From CAVYXF01 sp963772335 (GTDB lineage: Bacteria; Pseudomonadota; Alphaproteobacteria; Rhizobiales; Rhodomicrobiaceae): a stretch of 64,000 nucleotides of DNA. Made by a program: the position numbers and the translations under genes. Below the pieces are notes generated by a model, which searched no databases, was not told the origin of the DNA, and was given only the letters and a program-made list of their open reading frames with translations. Shown here in pieces: positions 24,578 to 34,285 of this stretch (its first letter is position 1; each line of letters opens with the position of its first letter). The stretch spans positions 248,001-312,000 of the forward strand of contig CAVYXF010000001.1 of the NCBI GenBank assembly GCA_963772335.1, given 5' to 3'.

Positions 24578-25645
24578 TCAGCTGTTCTTGTAGTCGAGGC
24601 GGGCGTGATCCTTCAGGTCCTTCAGGTGGCGCTTGGAATAGAGCTGAAACTCTTCCTGGGTTTTGTCGGCTGCCGTTTCGGTCTTTTTCTCCGAGCTTTT
24701 ACCAGTGGCGACGGTTTCCTTCTTGGCGCAGAGCGCATGGCTCTCGATCGCGGAGCCGGCAATCACCGCTGGAGTCATCTGCTCCGGCTGCGCCTTCTCC
24801 AGCGCCGCTTTGACGTCACCGCGGAAGTCGGTCAGCTTGCTGCCTTTCAGCGTCTTGATCGAGGCGCCGTCGACCCCTTTAACAACCTCATCGAGCTTAT
24901 CACAAGTTGTGAAGCTCTTGCGGATCTGCTCTGCCTCGACCAGACGCTTCGCGACCGTTGCCTGAGGCGCCTTGCTGGGGACGGCAAGCCTGAGCACCTT
25001 CACATCGAGCGTTACCGCTGCGGCGTCCTTCTCGAAGGTTTCCACGCTCGATACAGCCGACTGCACCAGTCCGCCGTAGATGCGCCGGACCACCTGCCGC
25101 CATGCGGCCTGGGCGCGGATGCGCTCCTTCAGCGTCTGCGGATTGACGCCTTGGGCTGAAAACTGCCCGAGGAACTCGTTGAGTGTCAGCTTGCGCTGAC
25201 CGCCTTCTGCCATGCGCGTGAGGGTCTGATTGATCTCATCGTCGCTAACGACGATCTTCTGCTCCTTTGCGGCCTGCAGCATGAGCTTCTCATCGATCAG
25301 CTGATCGATCGCCTGCTTGCGCATACCGCCGGACGAGGAGGCGATTACCTCCTCCTGCAGTTTCGCCACGAATTTCTTCTGCAGCTCCTGCGCCTCCTCT
25401 TTCGAAGTCGGGCGCTCCTTATTCATAAAGGCTTTGAATTGCTCCTGGGTCTGCTGGCTATGCAGACGCTCTTTCATGCGCTCGCCGAGCCCCGAGGTGA
25501 GGGCAAGAAAGCGCTGGCGCTGCGCCACGTCATAGGTGGTGATGGGATCATCGTTCACCAGCACCACAATGCTTTGAGCAGCACAGTATCCGGCACTACA
25601 CAGAAGCAAAAAACCAGAAAGGACGAACCGGGATAGCCACATCAT
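24578..25645 (-). CDS. surA: SurA-type periplasmic chaperone/peptidylprolyl isomerase
   Basis: This exported protein of about 355 residues has a signal peptide (FVLSGFLLLCSAGYCAAQ) followed by SIVVLVNDDPITTYDVAQR, the SurA N-domain signature. A parvulin-type domain is hard to recognise in the C-terminal half, as in many alphaproteobacterial SurA proteins, so chaperone activity is more certain than isomerase activity. It assists outer membrane beta-barrel folding, including LptD. The ATG at 25645 puts the signal peptide at the start; 25693 is an alternative. Order lptD-surA-pdxA-rsmA is conserved across proteobacteria. Confidence 0.9.
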   Translation of the reverse strand: MMWLSRFVLSGFLLLCSAGYCAAQSIVVLVNDDPITTYDVAQRQRFLALTSGLGERMKERLHSQQTQEQFKAFMNKERPTSKEEAQELQKKFVAKLQEEVIASSSGGMRKQAIDQLIDEKLMLQAAKEQKIVVSDDEINQTLTRMAEGGQRKLTLNEFLGQFSAQGVNPQTLKERIRAQAAWRQVVRRIYGGLVQSAVSSVETFEKDAAAVTLDVKVLRLAVPSKAPQATVAKRLVEAEQIRKSFTTCDKLDEVVKGVDGASIKTLKGSKLTDFRGDVKAALEKAQPEQMTPAVIAGSAIESHALCAKKETVATGKSSEKKTETAADKTQEEFQLYSKRHLKDLKDHARLDYKNS

Positions 25646-25845
25646 CCGGACTCGAGACTCCTTTTTCGTCGTTTCGGATGTCTGCCGCGCCATCCATCAG
25701 AAGGATGTCATCCAGCACGGCCACTCTTTCATTGCCGCAAAGCTAGGCGGATTCGTGGCACATTGGCAACCAAGCCGCGGATTTTATCCATAATTCCGTG
25801 CACCGGACCGAGCGCTTTGCTGGATGAATGTTGATAAACCCGGTG

Positions 25846-28143
25846 CTACTTGATGACCGGCGCCTCAGGCGAGAAGGCACCGATGCTGTCCGTCCGGGCG
25901 TTCGTCCCAAGCTGGAGGATGTCGTAGCGCACCAGAACGCTCCGCTCCGGCTGGATTTCGCCGTCCCGGATGTCGTTCTCGGCATAGGTGACCGACAGCA
26001 TAAAGCATTCGTCGGAATATTTGATGCCGATGCTGTTGCGCACGAAATCATCGCGCTCAAGGTCGTAGCGCATATCCCCGTATATCGACCAATTGTCGGT
26101 GAACTTGAAGGCTGCGAGTGCTGCCACCTCCTCGCGCTCGTCTGGGAAGCCGAGCTCTGGCTGCGGATCGGCGTCCACGTAGTTTACCGCAGCGAGCAGT
26201 GGCCCGTAATAGCCGGTCAGCTGGATGTCATTGCGTTTGACCGACAAATCGCCTTCGTCGAGACGCACCTGCGTGGTCAAGCTGAGATTGCGCAGCAGGT
26301 CGACATAGACACCGGCGACATAGTCGGAGGCGTCGGTGCCAAGACCGGTATCGTTGACGAAAGGATTGTCGCCGGCGATGTGGTAGCTCTGGCCGGCGAC
26401 GAACCGCGCATTCCACCCCGATGGCGTCGTGATGCTGTACTGGGCGCCGACATTGGCGCGCGTGCCGGTCTCGAGCCGGTCATAGCCGGAGAATTTGTCG
26501 ATATCGAACAGCAAGGTGTCGTCAAAGATCAGGCTTTGCGCGTCCTCGTTCGGGATGTCGCCCTGGTCGCGGATGTTGGGCCGCGCGATGATCTGCGCGA
26601 TCGGCTCGATGACGTGGGTTGCCGCGTCGGTGTGCTTGACGAAGGGAAAGCGGTATTCGAGACCGGCGACGGCCTGGCCGCGGAACGCGTTTGTCGAATC
26701 CTCGTTTTCCAGCGTGATCGGGTCGGTGAAGCTGGTGGTTTTGTAGAGGTCGGCGCGCGCCTGCATGAAGGGCGTGACGACCTCTCCGAGAGAATCGGTC
26801 AACTGCCGGCGCCATTTCACCTGATTGATCAGGCGATTGACGTCGCCGCCATTGTCGCGGCTGAGGCTGAGGAGGTTGCCGTCATAGCTCAGCTCGCCGC
26901 CTATCACCGGATCGGCGAAAATATAACTGTAGTCGATAATCGGGTGAACGATAGAATTGGAGTTGTCATCATCGAGTGCAGTCAAACCGCCGAAGTGGTA
27001 AAGGCGTGCCTCGAAGTAGTTGCGCTCGCTCTGGCCAAGCAAATAGACCGTGGAAATGCGGTCGGTCTGGTAAATATCGTCGAGCTTATAGAGGCGCCGG
27101 AAGGTGTCGTCGCTCTCCAGCGTTCCGTCCCAACCCCATTTCCAGAACGAGCCCAAGTCGAACTCACCCCTGCTCTGGATGCTGCCTCGGAAATAGCGGT
27201 CGGCGGAGGGATCGTCGTCATAGACCCCGGCGGCCTCGACGTTGTAGGCGCCATTCTCCAATCGCTGACGCCATTCCGTCTTGAGCAGAAAGCCAGCGTC
27301 GGTGGTTACGACCGGCGTAACGGTCAGGTCCGTGCTTGGGGAAATCGAGTAGTAATAGGGCGCGCCCACCGAATAGCCGAGAAATGACGAGGAGCCGAAT
27401 TCCGGCGCGAGGAAGCCGGATCGGCGCTTCACTGTCGGATCGGGATAGTAGAAATAGGGGACATAGACCGTCGGAACGCCGAAAACCTCGAACTGGGCGC
27501 CCTCGAAATAGACGTTCCCCTCATCCTTCTTGTGCGTGATCTTGTTCGCCTTGATCTGCCAGATCGGCGGCGCGTCCGGGCGATCCGCACAGGCCTTACA
27601 GGGCGTGAACACGCCCTTTTCGAAGACCGTGGTGTTGCCTTCCTTGTAGGCGTTTTCGGCGGAGATGCGCGCCTCTTCCTTGGTCACGGCGCGGAAGGAA
27701 CGGATGAAGCCGTCGCGGAAATCGTCCGTCAGCGTAATGCGGTCGGCGGTGATGACGGCGCCGTCCGGCTCCTTGATGCGGACATTGCCCAGGGCATTGA
27801 GCGTGTTGGCTTTCTGATCATAGACCAGCTGGTCGGAGAGCAGGGCGTAGTTCTTGTAATAGACCTCCACATGGCCCTTGGCGATGATGAGGCTATTGTT
27901 GTTGTCGTAGGAGAGTTCGTCCGCCTGGAGCAGCAGCGGGAGATTCGCGCCCTCCTTGTTGATCTGCGGCGTAAGCAGGTCTTCTTTCGCAAAAGCTCTG
28001 CTGGCCCCGCTAGCGACCAGCACCGCAATGATAAACGCCCAAACCATTCCGCCCCAGACGGATGGTGAGCGTCTCTTGCGATCCAACAGTCGCCGCGTTT
28101 CCGAGTAAGGCTTGCTTCCCCCTTGCAAAGCCTCAAAGCTCAT
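25846..28143 (-). CDS. lptD: LPS assembly outer membrane protein LptD
   Basis: This 765-residue outer membrane translocon inserts lipopolysaccharide at the cell surface. The N-terminal OstA/LptA-like domain (LLLQADELSYDNNNSLIIAKGHVEV region) precedes a large beta-barrel with the family segments VPYFYYPDPTVKRRSGFLAPEFG and NIRDQGDIPNEDAQS. Cysteines in TPCKAC and SDECFML are available for the disulfides needed for function. The ATG at 28143 has GAGGA upstream and starts 3 bp after lptG. A 519-residue open frame opposite to it is a shadow. Confidence 0.95.
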   Translation of the reverse strand: MSFEALQGGSKPYSETRRLLDRKRRSPSVWGGMVWAFIIAVLVASGASRAFAKEDLLTPQINKEGANLPLLLQADELSYDNNNSLIIAKGHVEVYYKNYALLSDQLVYDQKANTLNALGNVRIKEPDGAVITADRITLTDDFRDGFIRSFRAVTKEEARISAENAYKEGNTTVFEKGVFTPCKACADRPDAPPIWQIKANKITHKKDEGNVYFEGAQFEVFGVPTVYVPYFYYPDPTVKRRSGFLAPEFGSSSFLGYSVGAPYYYSISPSTDLTVTPVVTTDAGFLLKTEWRQRLENGAYNVEAAGVYDDDPSADRYFRGSIQSRGEFDLGSFWKWGWDGTLESDDTFRRLYKLDDIYQTDRISTVYLLGQSERNYFEARLYHFGGLTALDDDNSNSIVHPIIDYSYIFADPVIGGELSYDGNLLSLSRDNGGDVNRLINQVKWRRQLTDSLGEVVTPFMQARADLYKTTSFTDPITLENEDSTNAFRGQAVAGLEYRFPFVKHTDAATHVIEPIAQIIARPNIRDQGDIPNEDAQSLIFDDTLLFDIDKFSGYDRLETGTRANVGAQYSITTPSGWNARFVAGQSYHIAGDNPFVNDTGLGTDASDYVAGVYVDLLRNLSLTTQVRLDEGDLSVKRNDIQLTGYYGPLLAAVNYVDADPQPELGFPDEREEVAALAAFKFTDNWSIYGDMRYDLERDDFVRNSIGIKYSDECFMLSVTYAENDIRDGEIQPERSVLVRYDILQLGTNARTDSIGAFSPEAPVIK

Positions 28144-28146
28144 ACG

Positions 28147-29235
28147 TTAGCCATCCTCCTGATGCAGCAGGACCGTTATCGCCAACAGACTGGTAATGGC
28201 AATCGGCCCCCACGCTGCCACCCCCGCGGTTATGTAACCGGACATGCCCAATTTGCGTGACAGTTCGACCACGACGAAAAAGGCAAAACCGGCACTCAAC
28301 CCGGCGATCACCATAGTCTGTATCTTCCCGAAACGGAAGGGTTTCAGGGCGCAAGTGGCAGCGAGCAGGACCATACAGATCATCAAAAACGGCCTGGCGA
28401 GAAGCTGCGCGTAGTGCAGTCGATAAGCAGTCGTTGAAAGACCAGCTCTTTCCGCAAACTCTATAAAACCGGGAAGCTCCCAGAAGGATACCCCGTCCAC
28501 CGTGTCGACGCTGTCCTTAACCTGCTCTGCGCTCAAATATGTGCTTACGATATATTTGCGATACAATTGCGGTAACGCGCCGGAACTGAAAACATGAGCA
28601 TTCTCCAGTTCCCAATATCCACGCCGCAGGATTGCCTTATCTGCTTCTACTCGCTCAATAAATTTTTGGTTGGGATCAAATTGCAACAGCGTCAGGCTGG
28701 CCAGTTTCGTGCCCCTCTCGGCGGAGGCGTGAGCATAGATAATCGAGGGGCCGTCCGGGCCGTCCTGGCGAATCCATGAGGAGGTGTCGCTGGTCCTGAC
28801 ATTGGCGTTCTTGCCAGCGAATACGTCGGTGAAAAGCCGCTCTGCGGCGGCCTTTGCATTCGCCGCAACCGGGTTGTAGACGCCAACCGCAAGCAGGCCG
28901 ACAAGCAGCGCCACGATCATCGCCGGCTGGATGAACTGCCAGACCGAAATACCCGAGGCGCGCACGATGACCAGCTCCGAGGAGCGGCTGAGCATCAAAA
29001 AGGCGCTGATCGTGCCGATCAGCACAGCGAAGGGGATGGTGAGCTCGGCGAAAGCGGGAAGGCGGAGCAGGGTCAAGAGCGCCACGTAGCTCGCCGGCAC
29101 GTCGGTCTTGGACGCCTCGCGCATCATCTCGACGAAGTCGATGAGGAACACAAGGATCAGGCACAGGGCGAAAACCACGAGAATCATCCCGAAGATTTTT
29201 CTCGCGAAATAGCGCCCGAGCGTGCCCGTGATCAT
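28147..29235 (-). CDS. lptG: LPS export ABC transporter permease LptG
   Basis: This inner membrane permease of 362 residues is half of the LptB2FG extractor that pulls LPS from the inner membrane. Two groups of membrane spans flank a periplasmic beta-jellyroll (about residues 100-270). The TLGRYFARKIFGMILVVFALC opening and the RPFLMICMVLLAA and KLGMSGYITAGVAAWGP segments are typical. It starts 18 bp after lptF with a CGGAGG site and is followed closely by lptD. Confidence 0.94.
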   Translation of the reverse strand: MITGTLGRYFARKIFGMILVVFALCLILVFLIDFVEMMREASKTDVPASYVALLTLLRLPAFAELTIPFAVLIGTISAFLMLSRSSELVIVRASGISVWQFIQPAMIVALLVGLLAVGVYNPVAANAKAAAERLFTDVFAGKNANVRTSDTSSWIRQDGPDGPSIIYAHASAERGTKLASLTLLQFDPNQKFIERVEADKAILRRGYWELENAHVFSSGALPQLYRKYIVSTYLSAEQVKDSVDTVDGVSFWELPGFIEFAERAGLSTTAYRLHYAQLLARPFLMICMVLLAATCALKPFRFGKIQTMVIAGLSAGFAFFVVVELSRKLGMSGYITAGVAAWGPIAITSLLAITVLLHQEDG

Positions 29236-29253
29236 CGCCCTTGCCTCCGCCCG

Positions 29254-30405
29254 CTAACCCGCCTGCCTGGCGGTGCGCCAGGGCCAGCTCGGGAGAGAGA
29301 AGGAGGGCAGGGCGAGCGGCCTGATCTCGAAATGCGCCATTACCATCGTCGCCATGATGCCGCCGATCGGAATCGCCCAAACCGCGACCGCCGCGGCCGG
29401 CGTCTTTGCCGTAAGATTAATGGCCACAAGCGCCAGGATGCGCAGGAGCGTGGCCATGCCGAAGGCGGTGAAGAGATCGCGCAGCCGGCTCTCTCGCGTG
29501 GTTCGCGGGAAGCCAAGATGCACGATGGCCAGCATCACGAACAGGAACGGGTAGAGCGGGCTGGACAGACGGTCGTGCAGCTCGGCGCGGAACTTGCCTT
29601 CGTTGCGCTTGTAGAACTCGTCCGTCTTGTCCGGAAACAGCAGCTCTGCCAGGAACCGCTCGCGCGGCTTGTAATCGCGCGATCCCTCCTTTGGCCCGAA
29701 CTGGCTGATGTCGAACAGATAGCTGTCGAAGGTGACGATATTGACCTGTTTACTCTTGCGGTCCTGGCGCTGGATATGCCCGGTATGCATGATCAGATAG
29801 GCCTGATCCTCGCTCTGCTTCTGAATTTCGGCGCGCTCGGCGAGATAAGTCATGATCTCGTTCTCGTCGCGCTCGTCATGGATCATCAGGCCGAGCAAAT
29901 CGCCATTCTCCGCCCTCGCCGCGATATGCAGCGTCAGGCCCTTCTCGGCATTGGAGAACTTGCCGGGCTGGAGCACTTGGGAGATCAAGTCGGTGCGCAC
30001 CTTCACCGCATAGTCACGCAAGGCCCGCATGGACAGCGGCAGCACATAAGCGTTCACCGCCATAAGCGCGGTGAACAGGATGAAGGCCAAGAGCAGATAA
30101 GGCTTGGCGATCCGCCAGACATTCGAGCCGCTTGCCGACAGCACAATCAGCTCGGAATCCCCGTTCAGCCGGTTGAGCGTGTGCAGACAGGAGATGAGCA
30201 ACGCAACCGGTGCCACTACCGCAATCAGATTGGGCATGGCGAGCGAGGTGATGGTCAGGAACACGAGCACGCTCTGCCCCTGATTGGTCACCAGCGAGAT
30301 TTCACGCAGCGCGGTCGTCATCCACACGATCAGCGTTAGCGTGATCAGAATCATCGCCAATGCGCTTGCGGTCTGGCGGAAGATGTAGCGGCCGATAATG
30401 TCCAT
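29254..30405 (-). CDS. lptF: LPS export ABC transporter permease LptF
   Basis: This is the second permease of the Lpt transporter, about 383 residues. It has the MDIIGRYIFRQTASALAMIL N-terminal span, a periplasmic jellyroll, and C-terminal spans starting PLYPFLFVMLAIVHLGFPRTTR. The ATG at 30405 matches the family start; six more residues precede it in the frame. It is the first gene of the minus-strand envelope run and is preceded by a 366-bp gene-free region containing two CTAG-ended hairpins. Confidence 0.93.
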   Translation of the reverse strand: MDIIGRYIFRQTASALAMILITLTLIVWMTTALREISLVTNQGQSVLVFLTITSLAMPNLIAVVAPVALLISCLHTLNRLNGDSELIVLSASGSNVWRIAKPYLLLAFILFTALMAVNAYVLPLSMRALRDYAVKVRTDLISQVLQPGKFSNAEKGLTLHIAARAENGDLLGLMIHDERDENEIMTYLAERAEIQKQSEDQAYLIMHTGHIQRQDRKSKQVNIVTFDSYLFDISQFGPKEGSRDYKPRERFLAELLFPDKTDEFYKRNEGKFRAELHDRLSSPLYPFLFVMLAIVHLGFPRTTRESRLRDLFTAFGMATLLRILALVAINLTAKTPAAAVAVWAIPIGGIMATMVMAHFEIRPLALPSFSLPSWPWRTARQAG

Positions 30406-30421
30406 TGCGCCGGGCGATGAC

Positions 30422-30499
30422 ACTAGCGGAGCGAATTTGATATTTGAGACCTACCTGCCGCGAGCTCACACTTAAATGTCAAATTCAAAGCTCCACTAG
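30422..30499. repeat. CTAG-ended hairpin element, copy 1
   Basis: ACTAGCGGAGCGAATTTGA at 30422-30440 is almost the reverse complement of TCAAATTCAAAGCTCCACTAG at 30479-30499, with two extra bases in the right arm. It is one of three palindromes in the window ending in CTAGTG/CACTAG. No gene is supported between 30406 and 30771. Confidence 0.6.
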
Positions 30500-30512
30500 A
30501 ATTACAAAGTTG

Positions 30513-30587
30513 CTAGTGGTCCTTTGCTCCCGGCATTTGCTTCGAGCGTGCCGCAAGGGGATGCAAATGCCGGAATTGGACCATTAG
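30513..30587. repeat. CTAG-ended hairpin element, copy 2
   Basis: CTAGTGGTCC...CCGGCATTTGC (30513-30540) pairs with GCAAATGCCGG...GGACCATTAG (30563-30587). The preceding ACAAAGTTG at about 30504-30512 recurs as ATAAAGTTG before copy 3 at 57287. The outer ends are shared between copies while the stem bodies differ. Confidence 0.65.
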
Positions 30588-30771
30588 GAAGATCCCTGCC
30601 AAGAGAGGCAGCGATTTTCTGCGGTGTCACGGCAAAATGGCTTATTTTCGACATGCGGCTGCGCGGGCTCGGGTTGCATTGCAGCAAATGTCGTGTAGAG
30701 TGCTTTGCCTGCCCCACGCGTCGCCTTCGCCAGTGATTTTTTTCGGAGGCGATCACGCCACGGACTTGCGA

Positions 30772-32293
30772 ATGGAAGCGCCATCCATCACTTTTGCGTC
30801 TCTTGCCGAGACGAAGCAAAGCGTCTGTCTTGCCTTCAGCGAAGCCAAGAGCAGCTTTTCTCCCGCCCTCAAAGCTCTTGACGGGCAGGCGGGCGGGCTG
30901 ATCGCGCGCGCGGCGCAGATCGCCAAATTTACCGGAGCCAAGAAGACCGGGCTGGATTTGATCGCACCCGCCGGGCTCGATCTCGAGCGCCTGATCGTGA
31001 TGGGCCTCGGCACGGCCGAGAAGCTGAGCGAAGCTGACTGGGTGGCGCTTGGCGGCCGGGTGCGCGCCCGTCTTGCCGGCGCCCGCGTCAGCACGGCGGA
31101 TATTGTGCTTGAGGGCGGCGCGCCGGGTACGATTTCCGGCAGACAGGCGGCGCTGATGGCCCTGGGCTTCCTACTGCGTGGTTATGAATTTAAGAAGTAT
31201 AAAACCAAGAAAAAAGAGAACGACGAAGAAGAGCCCGAGTTCAAGCGAAATAAAGTCTGTGCGCATCCTCACTGCGCAGCCCGAGGAGGCCAAGGCGCAT
31301 TTCGAGGGTTTTTCCCCGCTCGCGGAAGGCGTGACGCTGGCGCGCGACCTTGTTAACGAGCCGCCGAACAAGTTGGGTCCGCAGGAGTTCGCCGAACGCA
31401 CCCGGCCGCTGGCCCGCTATGGGCTCGAGGTCGAGGTGCTGGACAAGGCGCAGCTGGAAAAAATCGGCATGGACGCGCTGCTCGCCGTAGGGCAGGGGAG
31501 CGCTAGGCCGAGCAGCGTCGTGGTGATGAAGTGGAACGGCGCACGGAGCAGCGAAACCAAGCCCATCGCGCTGATCGGCAAGGGCGTGGTGTTCGATACT
31601 GGCGGCATCTCCATGAAGCCCGCGGCCGGCATGGAGGACATGAAAGGCGACATGGCGGGCGCGGCGGCAGTGGTCGGCGCCATGCTTGCCCTCGCCGAGC
31701 GTAAGGCCAAGGCCAATGTCATCGGCCTGATCGGCCTCACCGAGAATATGCCGAGCGGCACTGCCCAGCGCCCGAGCGATGTGGTCACTGCGCTATCAGG
31801 GGCGACCATCGAGGTGATCAATACCGACGCCGAAGGCCGGCTGGTGCTCGCCGACGTGATGTGGTACGCGCAGGAGCAGTTCCAGCCCGTCGCCATGGTT
31901 ACCCTGGCGACCCTCACCGGCGCCGTCATTGTCGCGCTCGGCAAGGAGCATGCCGGGCTGTTTGCCAACAATGACGAGCTGGCGCAGAGCCTGACCACGG
32001 CTGGCCTTGAAACCGGCGAGAAGGTGTGGCGACTGCCGCTCGATCCGAAATACGACAAGCAGATCAATTCCAAAGTCGCGGATATGAAGAATGTCGGGGG
32101 GCGCGATGCGGGCTCGATCACCGCGGCGCAGTTCCTGCAGCGCTTCGTCAAGGACGGCCGTGCCTGGGCGCATCTTGATATCGCCGGCACCGCGATGGCC
32201 TCGCCGCAAACCGACATCAGCCAGGGCTGGGCCTCCGGCTTCGGTGTGATGCTGCTCGACCGGCTGGTTGCAAAATTCTACGAGGACAAGTGA
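30772..32293 (+). pseudogene. pepA: leucyl aminopeptidase PepA, one frameshift
   Basis: This is an M17 cytosol aminopeptidase. The first frame runs from 30772 through ...YEFKKYKTKKKENDEEEP to about 31258 and then turns to nonsense, stopping at 31356. The second frame takes over with VRILTAQPEEAKAHF and continues to 32293. The metal and active-site segments IGKGVVFDTGGISMKP, MKGDMAGAAA and NTDAEGRLVLADVM are all intact. Deleting one base near 31262 (GTCTGTG to GTCGTG) restores about 507 residues. PepA is widely conserved and everything else is preserved, so a sequencing error is plausible. It is monocistronic and divergent from lptF. Confidence 0.85.
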
Positions 32294-32375
32294 CGCATCC
32301 CGGACCCCTCGCCTTCTTTCCATAATATACCTTATGCGAATCGGATTAGGCTGACTGCGCCTCCGAAAATCGCCT

Positions 32376-33060
32376 TCAGATCCAGCTCAGTGCGTCCGCC
32401 AGGATTGAGGTTGCGTTGCTCTGCGCGCAATCACCGTGGGCAACCAGGAGTTCTCTGCGCCTTCCATCCGAGAACCTTATCGCGCGCTCGACGGGCGGGG
32501 CCGCGCCTCAGGAAGCTCGCTCGCCACTCGCGCGGCGTGCTGCCGTGCTCGCCAACCAAGCCATCCAGTCGCATCAGCATGCCCCTCCAGCCCGAAGCCT
32601 GCGATCGAGGAAAGCGCTGGATAAGGTCGCCAATGATCGCTGTGCGCGACGGACGGTGAAAAAACGCCACCTCTTCCATCGCGAATGACCCGTGGAAGAT
32701 CACCTGATCTATGTCTGCCGCCCACGCCGGATCGGGCTCATCGGCGAGTTCGGCGTCAAAGTGAAGATCAGGCCTCTTCCGGGCAAGACCGGGCGGCGCG
32801 TAGAGTTGAGCATCAGGCCAACATTTCGCCCATTCGCCTAAAAAGAGATGATGCAGCTTGTTCGGCGAGACGATGTGGCGCACTGGCCCGATGGCAGCTA
32901 CGGCGCTGGCAAGCTCTTCCGAGAGAGCGACCGGGGACCACACCCAGACGGTGTTGTCCGACAACTTTGCCAGCGCCATACGCGTAGGGTACGGGAAGCC
33001 GTAGAACGATACAGTGGGCCCTTCGGCCACGTAGAGCTGAGGTCCGAACTGCTGGAGCAC
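32376..33060 (-). pseudogene. DUF4336 family protein, frameshifted near its 3' end
   Basis: This metallo-beta-lactamase-like protein belongs to the DUF4336 family, with LYVAEGPTVSFYGFPYPTRMALAKLS and SPNKLHHLFLGEW segments. The GTG at 33060 is the most likely start; the longer frame upstream runs into a palindromic repeat. The main frame ends at 32431 with an unlike tail (GCPR). In the next frame the sequence reads ELLVAHGDCAQSNATSILADALSWI to a stop at 32376, which is the expected family end with its His-Gly motif. One extra base near 32445 explains it. Function of the family is unknown. Confidence 0.7.
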
Positions 33061-33148
33061 CGCGCAACTCTTCAACTTCGACCTGGCAGCGGACTTTAAA
33101 TTGGAATGGGAAGCGCCGCTCTGCCTCCAGTTTTGCGCATCGGATTTG

Positions 33149-33177
33149 CCCGAAAAGTGGACTGGCCACTTTTCGGG
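33149..33177. repeat. perfect 12-bp palindromic hairpin (CCCGAAAAGTGG)
   Basis: CCCGAAAAGTGG (33149-33160) and CCACTTTTCGGG (33166-33177) form a perfect stem over a 5-nt loop, inside a TTGCGCATCGG...GCCGATGATC context. It resembles the widespread Rhizobiales intergenic repeat containing CCACTTTTCGGGCCGATGC. No T-tract follows. Confidence 0.65.
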
Positions 33178-33232
33178 CCGATGATCTAGCCTACACCGAT
33201 CCAGCTGGAAGGCAGCAGCCGGTGGCAGCTGA

Positions 33233-34285
33233 TCATTGCTGCGCTCGTGCCAGACGACTGCCTCCTCCAAGAAAAGCGCGCAACGGACCGCTCCTCATCG
33301 CCTGCCGGTAGCTGCGCAAGTCTTCCTCGTCCATCGCCTTCCTCTCCGGTTGACCCGCTTCGGCCTTTACGGTGACGTGCGGCCCCAACACCACGGTCGT
33401 GCCCAGCCCGGCATAGACATAATGATCGCCAAAGGCCTCCTTCAGGATGGCGAAGGCGGGCTCGCCGGTGCAGTGAACCGGAGCGAGATACCCCACATGC
33501 CAGTTGTCATGCAAAACAGCGGCGATGGTCCTGATCTGGTCGTCTTTCGCCGGCAACAGGTGCGTGCCGCCTAGAACCAGATGAATGGGCTTGTTGATTG
33601 TAGCCTTGGCCGCCTCGACGATCTTTTCGATGGTCGGATGGCTGCACCCCACGACCAGAACGATCCCGTCGGGCGTGTCGATTGCCAGCGAGATTTCCTT
33701 CACCTCCAGGTCCACGCCCCAGCTTCCATTTAGCAGGATGAGATAAAAGCCGGGCGCGATTTCGGTGGTCTTGGTGATCCAGGTAAAGTTGGCCTCAGGC
33801 CACGGGCTGCCGAAACGCAGCGTGTCGGGCGCCTTGCCGTCGAAATAGCGCATCTCGGGCGGGAGCGATTCATTGCGCCGGTAAAATGTGCCCGGCAAAG
33901 CCGCACCGAAGACGCCGAAGTTTTCCTGCGGGGCATAGATCTTCACACCCGGGTTGATCTTCAAAAGATGATTGAGCCCGCTGGTGTGGTCGCCGTGGCG
34001 ATGCGAGACAACGGCAAAATCGAGCTGCTTCAGGTCGATGCCCTTGGCGTCGACATTGTGTGCGAAGATGTCGGCATTGTTGCCGGTATCGAACAAGATG
34101 CGCTTGCCGCCATACTCAATAAGCGCAGAAAACCCCCAGTCTTTGGTCATTGTCGAGGTTTTGCCGAAAGCATCGTAGAGCACCGTGATTTGCCCGGCGC
34201 TCGACTGCGCATATGCTGGAGAGGCGCCAATCACGGCCGCTAAAACCAGTAGTGCAGTAAGGTTATGAAGGATCTGCCGAGTCAT
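33233..34285 (-). CDS. exported metallo-beta-lactamase-fold hydrolase (MJ0301-like)
   Basis: This 350-residue protein has a signal peptide (LTALLVLAAVIGASPAYAQ) and a metallo-hydrolase core: LFDTGNNADIFAHNV, the zinc motif SHRHGDHTSGLNH, GCSHPTIEKIV and GGTHLLPAKDD. It is closest in type to the group annotated as 7,8-dihydropterin-6-methyl-ribofuranosylaminobenzene phosphate synthase-like proteins, though an exported version is unlikely to make a folate analogue. The C-terminal 30 residues are extra and basic. The substrate is not known. It stands alone between the DUF4336 gene and mazG. Confidence 0.82.
   Translation of the reverse strand: MTRQILHNLTALLVLAAVIGASPAYAQSSAGQITVLYDAFGKTSTMTKDWGFSALIEYGGKRILFDTGNNADIFAHNVDAKGIDLKQLDFAVVSHRHGDHTSGLNHLLKINPGVKIYAPQENFGVFGAALPGTFYRRNESLPPEMRYFDGKAPDTLRFGSPWPEANFTWITKTTEIAPGFYLILLNGSWGVDLEVKEISLAIDTPDGIVLVVGCSHPTIEKIVEAAKATINKPIHLVLGGTHLLPAKDDQIRTIAAVLHDNWHVGYLAPVHCTGEPAFAILKEAFGDHYVYAGLGTTVVLGPHVTVKAEAGQPERKAMDEEDLRSYRQAMRSGPLRAFLGGGSRLARAQQ

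Noticed and set aside
25828..27387. 519-codon open frame on the plus strand
   Set aside because: It lies opposite lptD, has biased composition and no domain similarity; lptD is conserved and well supported.
30422..30587. CRISPR-like array near the adjacent palindromes
   Set aside because: There are only two palindromes with different bodies, no regular spacers and no cas genes.
31178..31260. Programmed +1 frameshifting in pepA
   Set aside because: No slippery codon, stop codon or stimulatory structure is visible at the shift point, and PepA is not known to use recoding.
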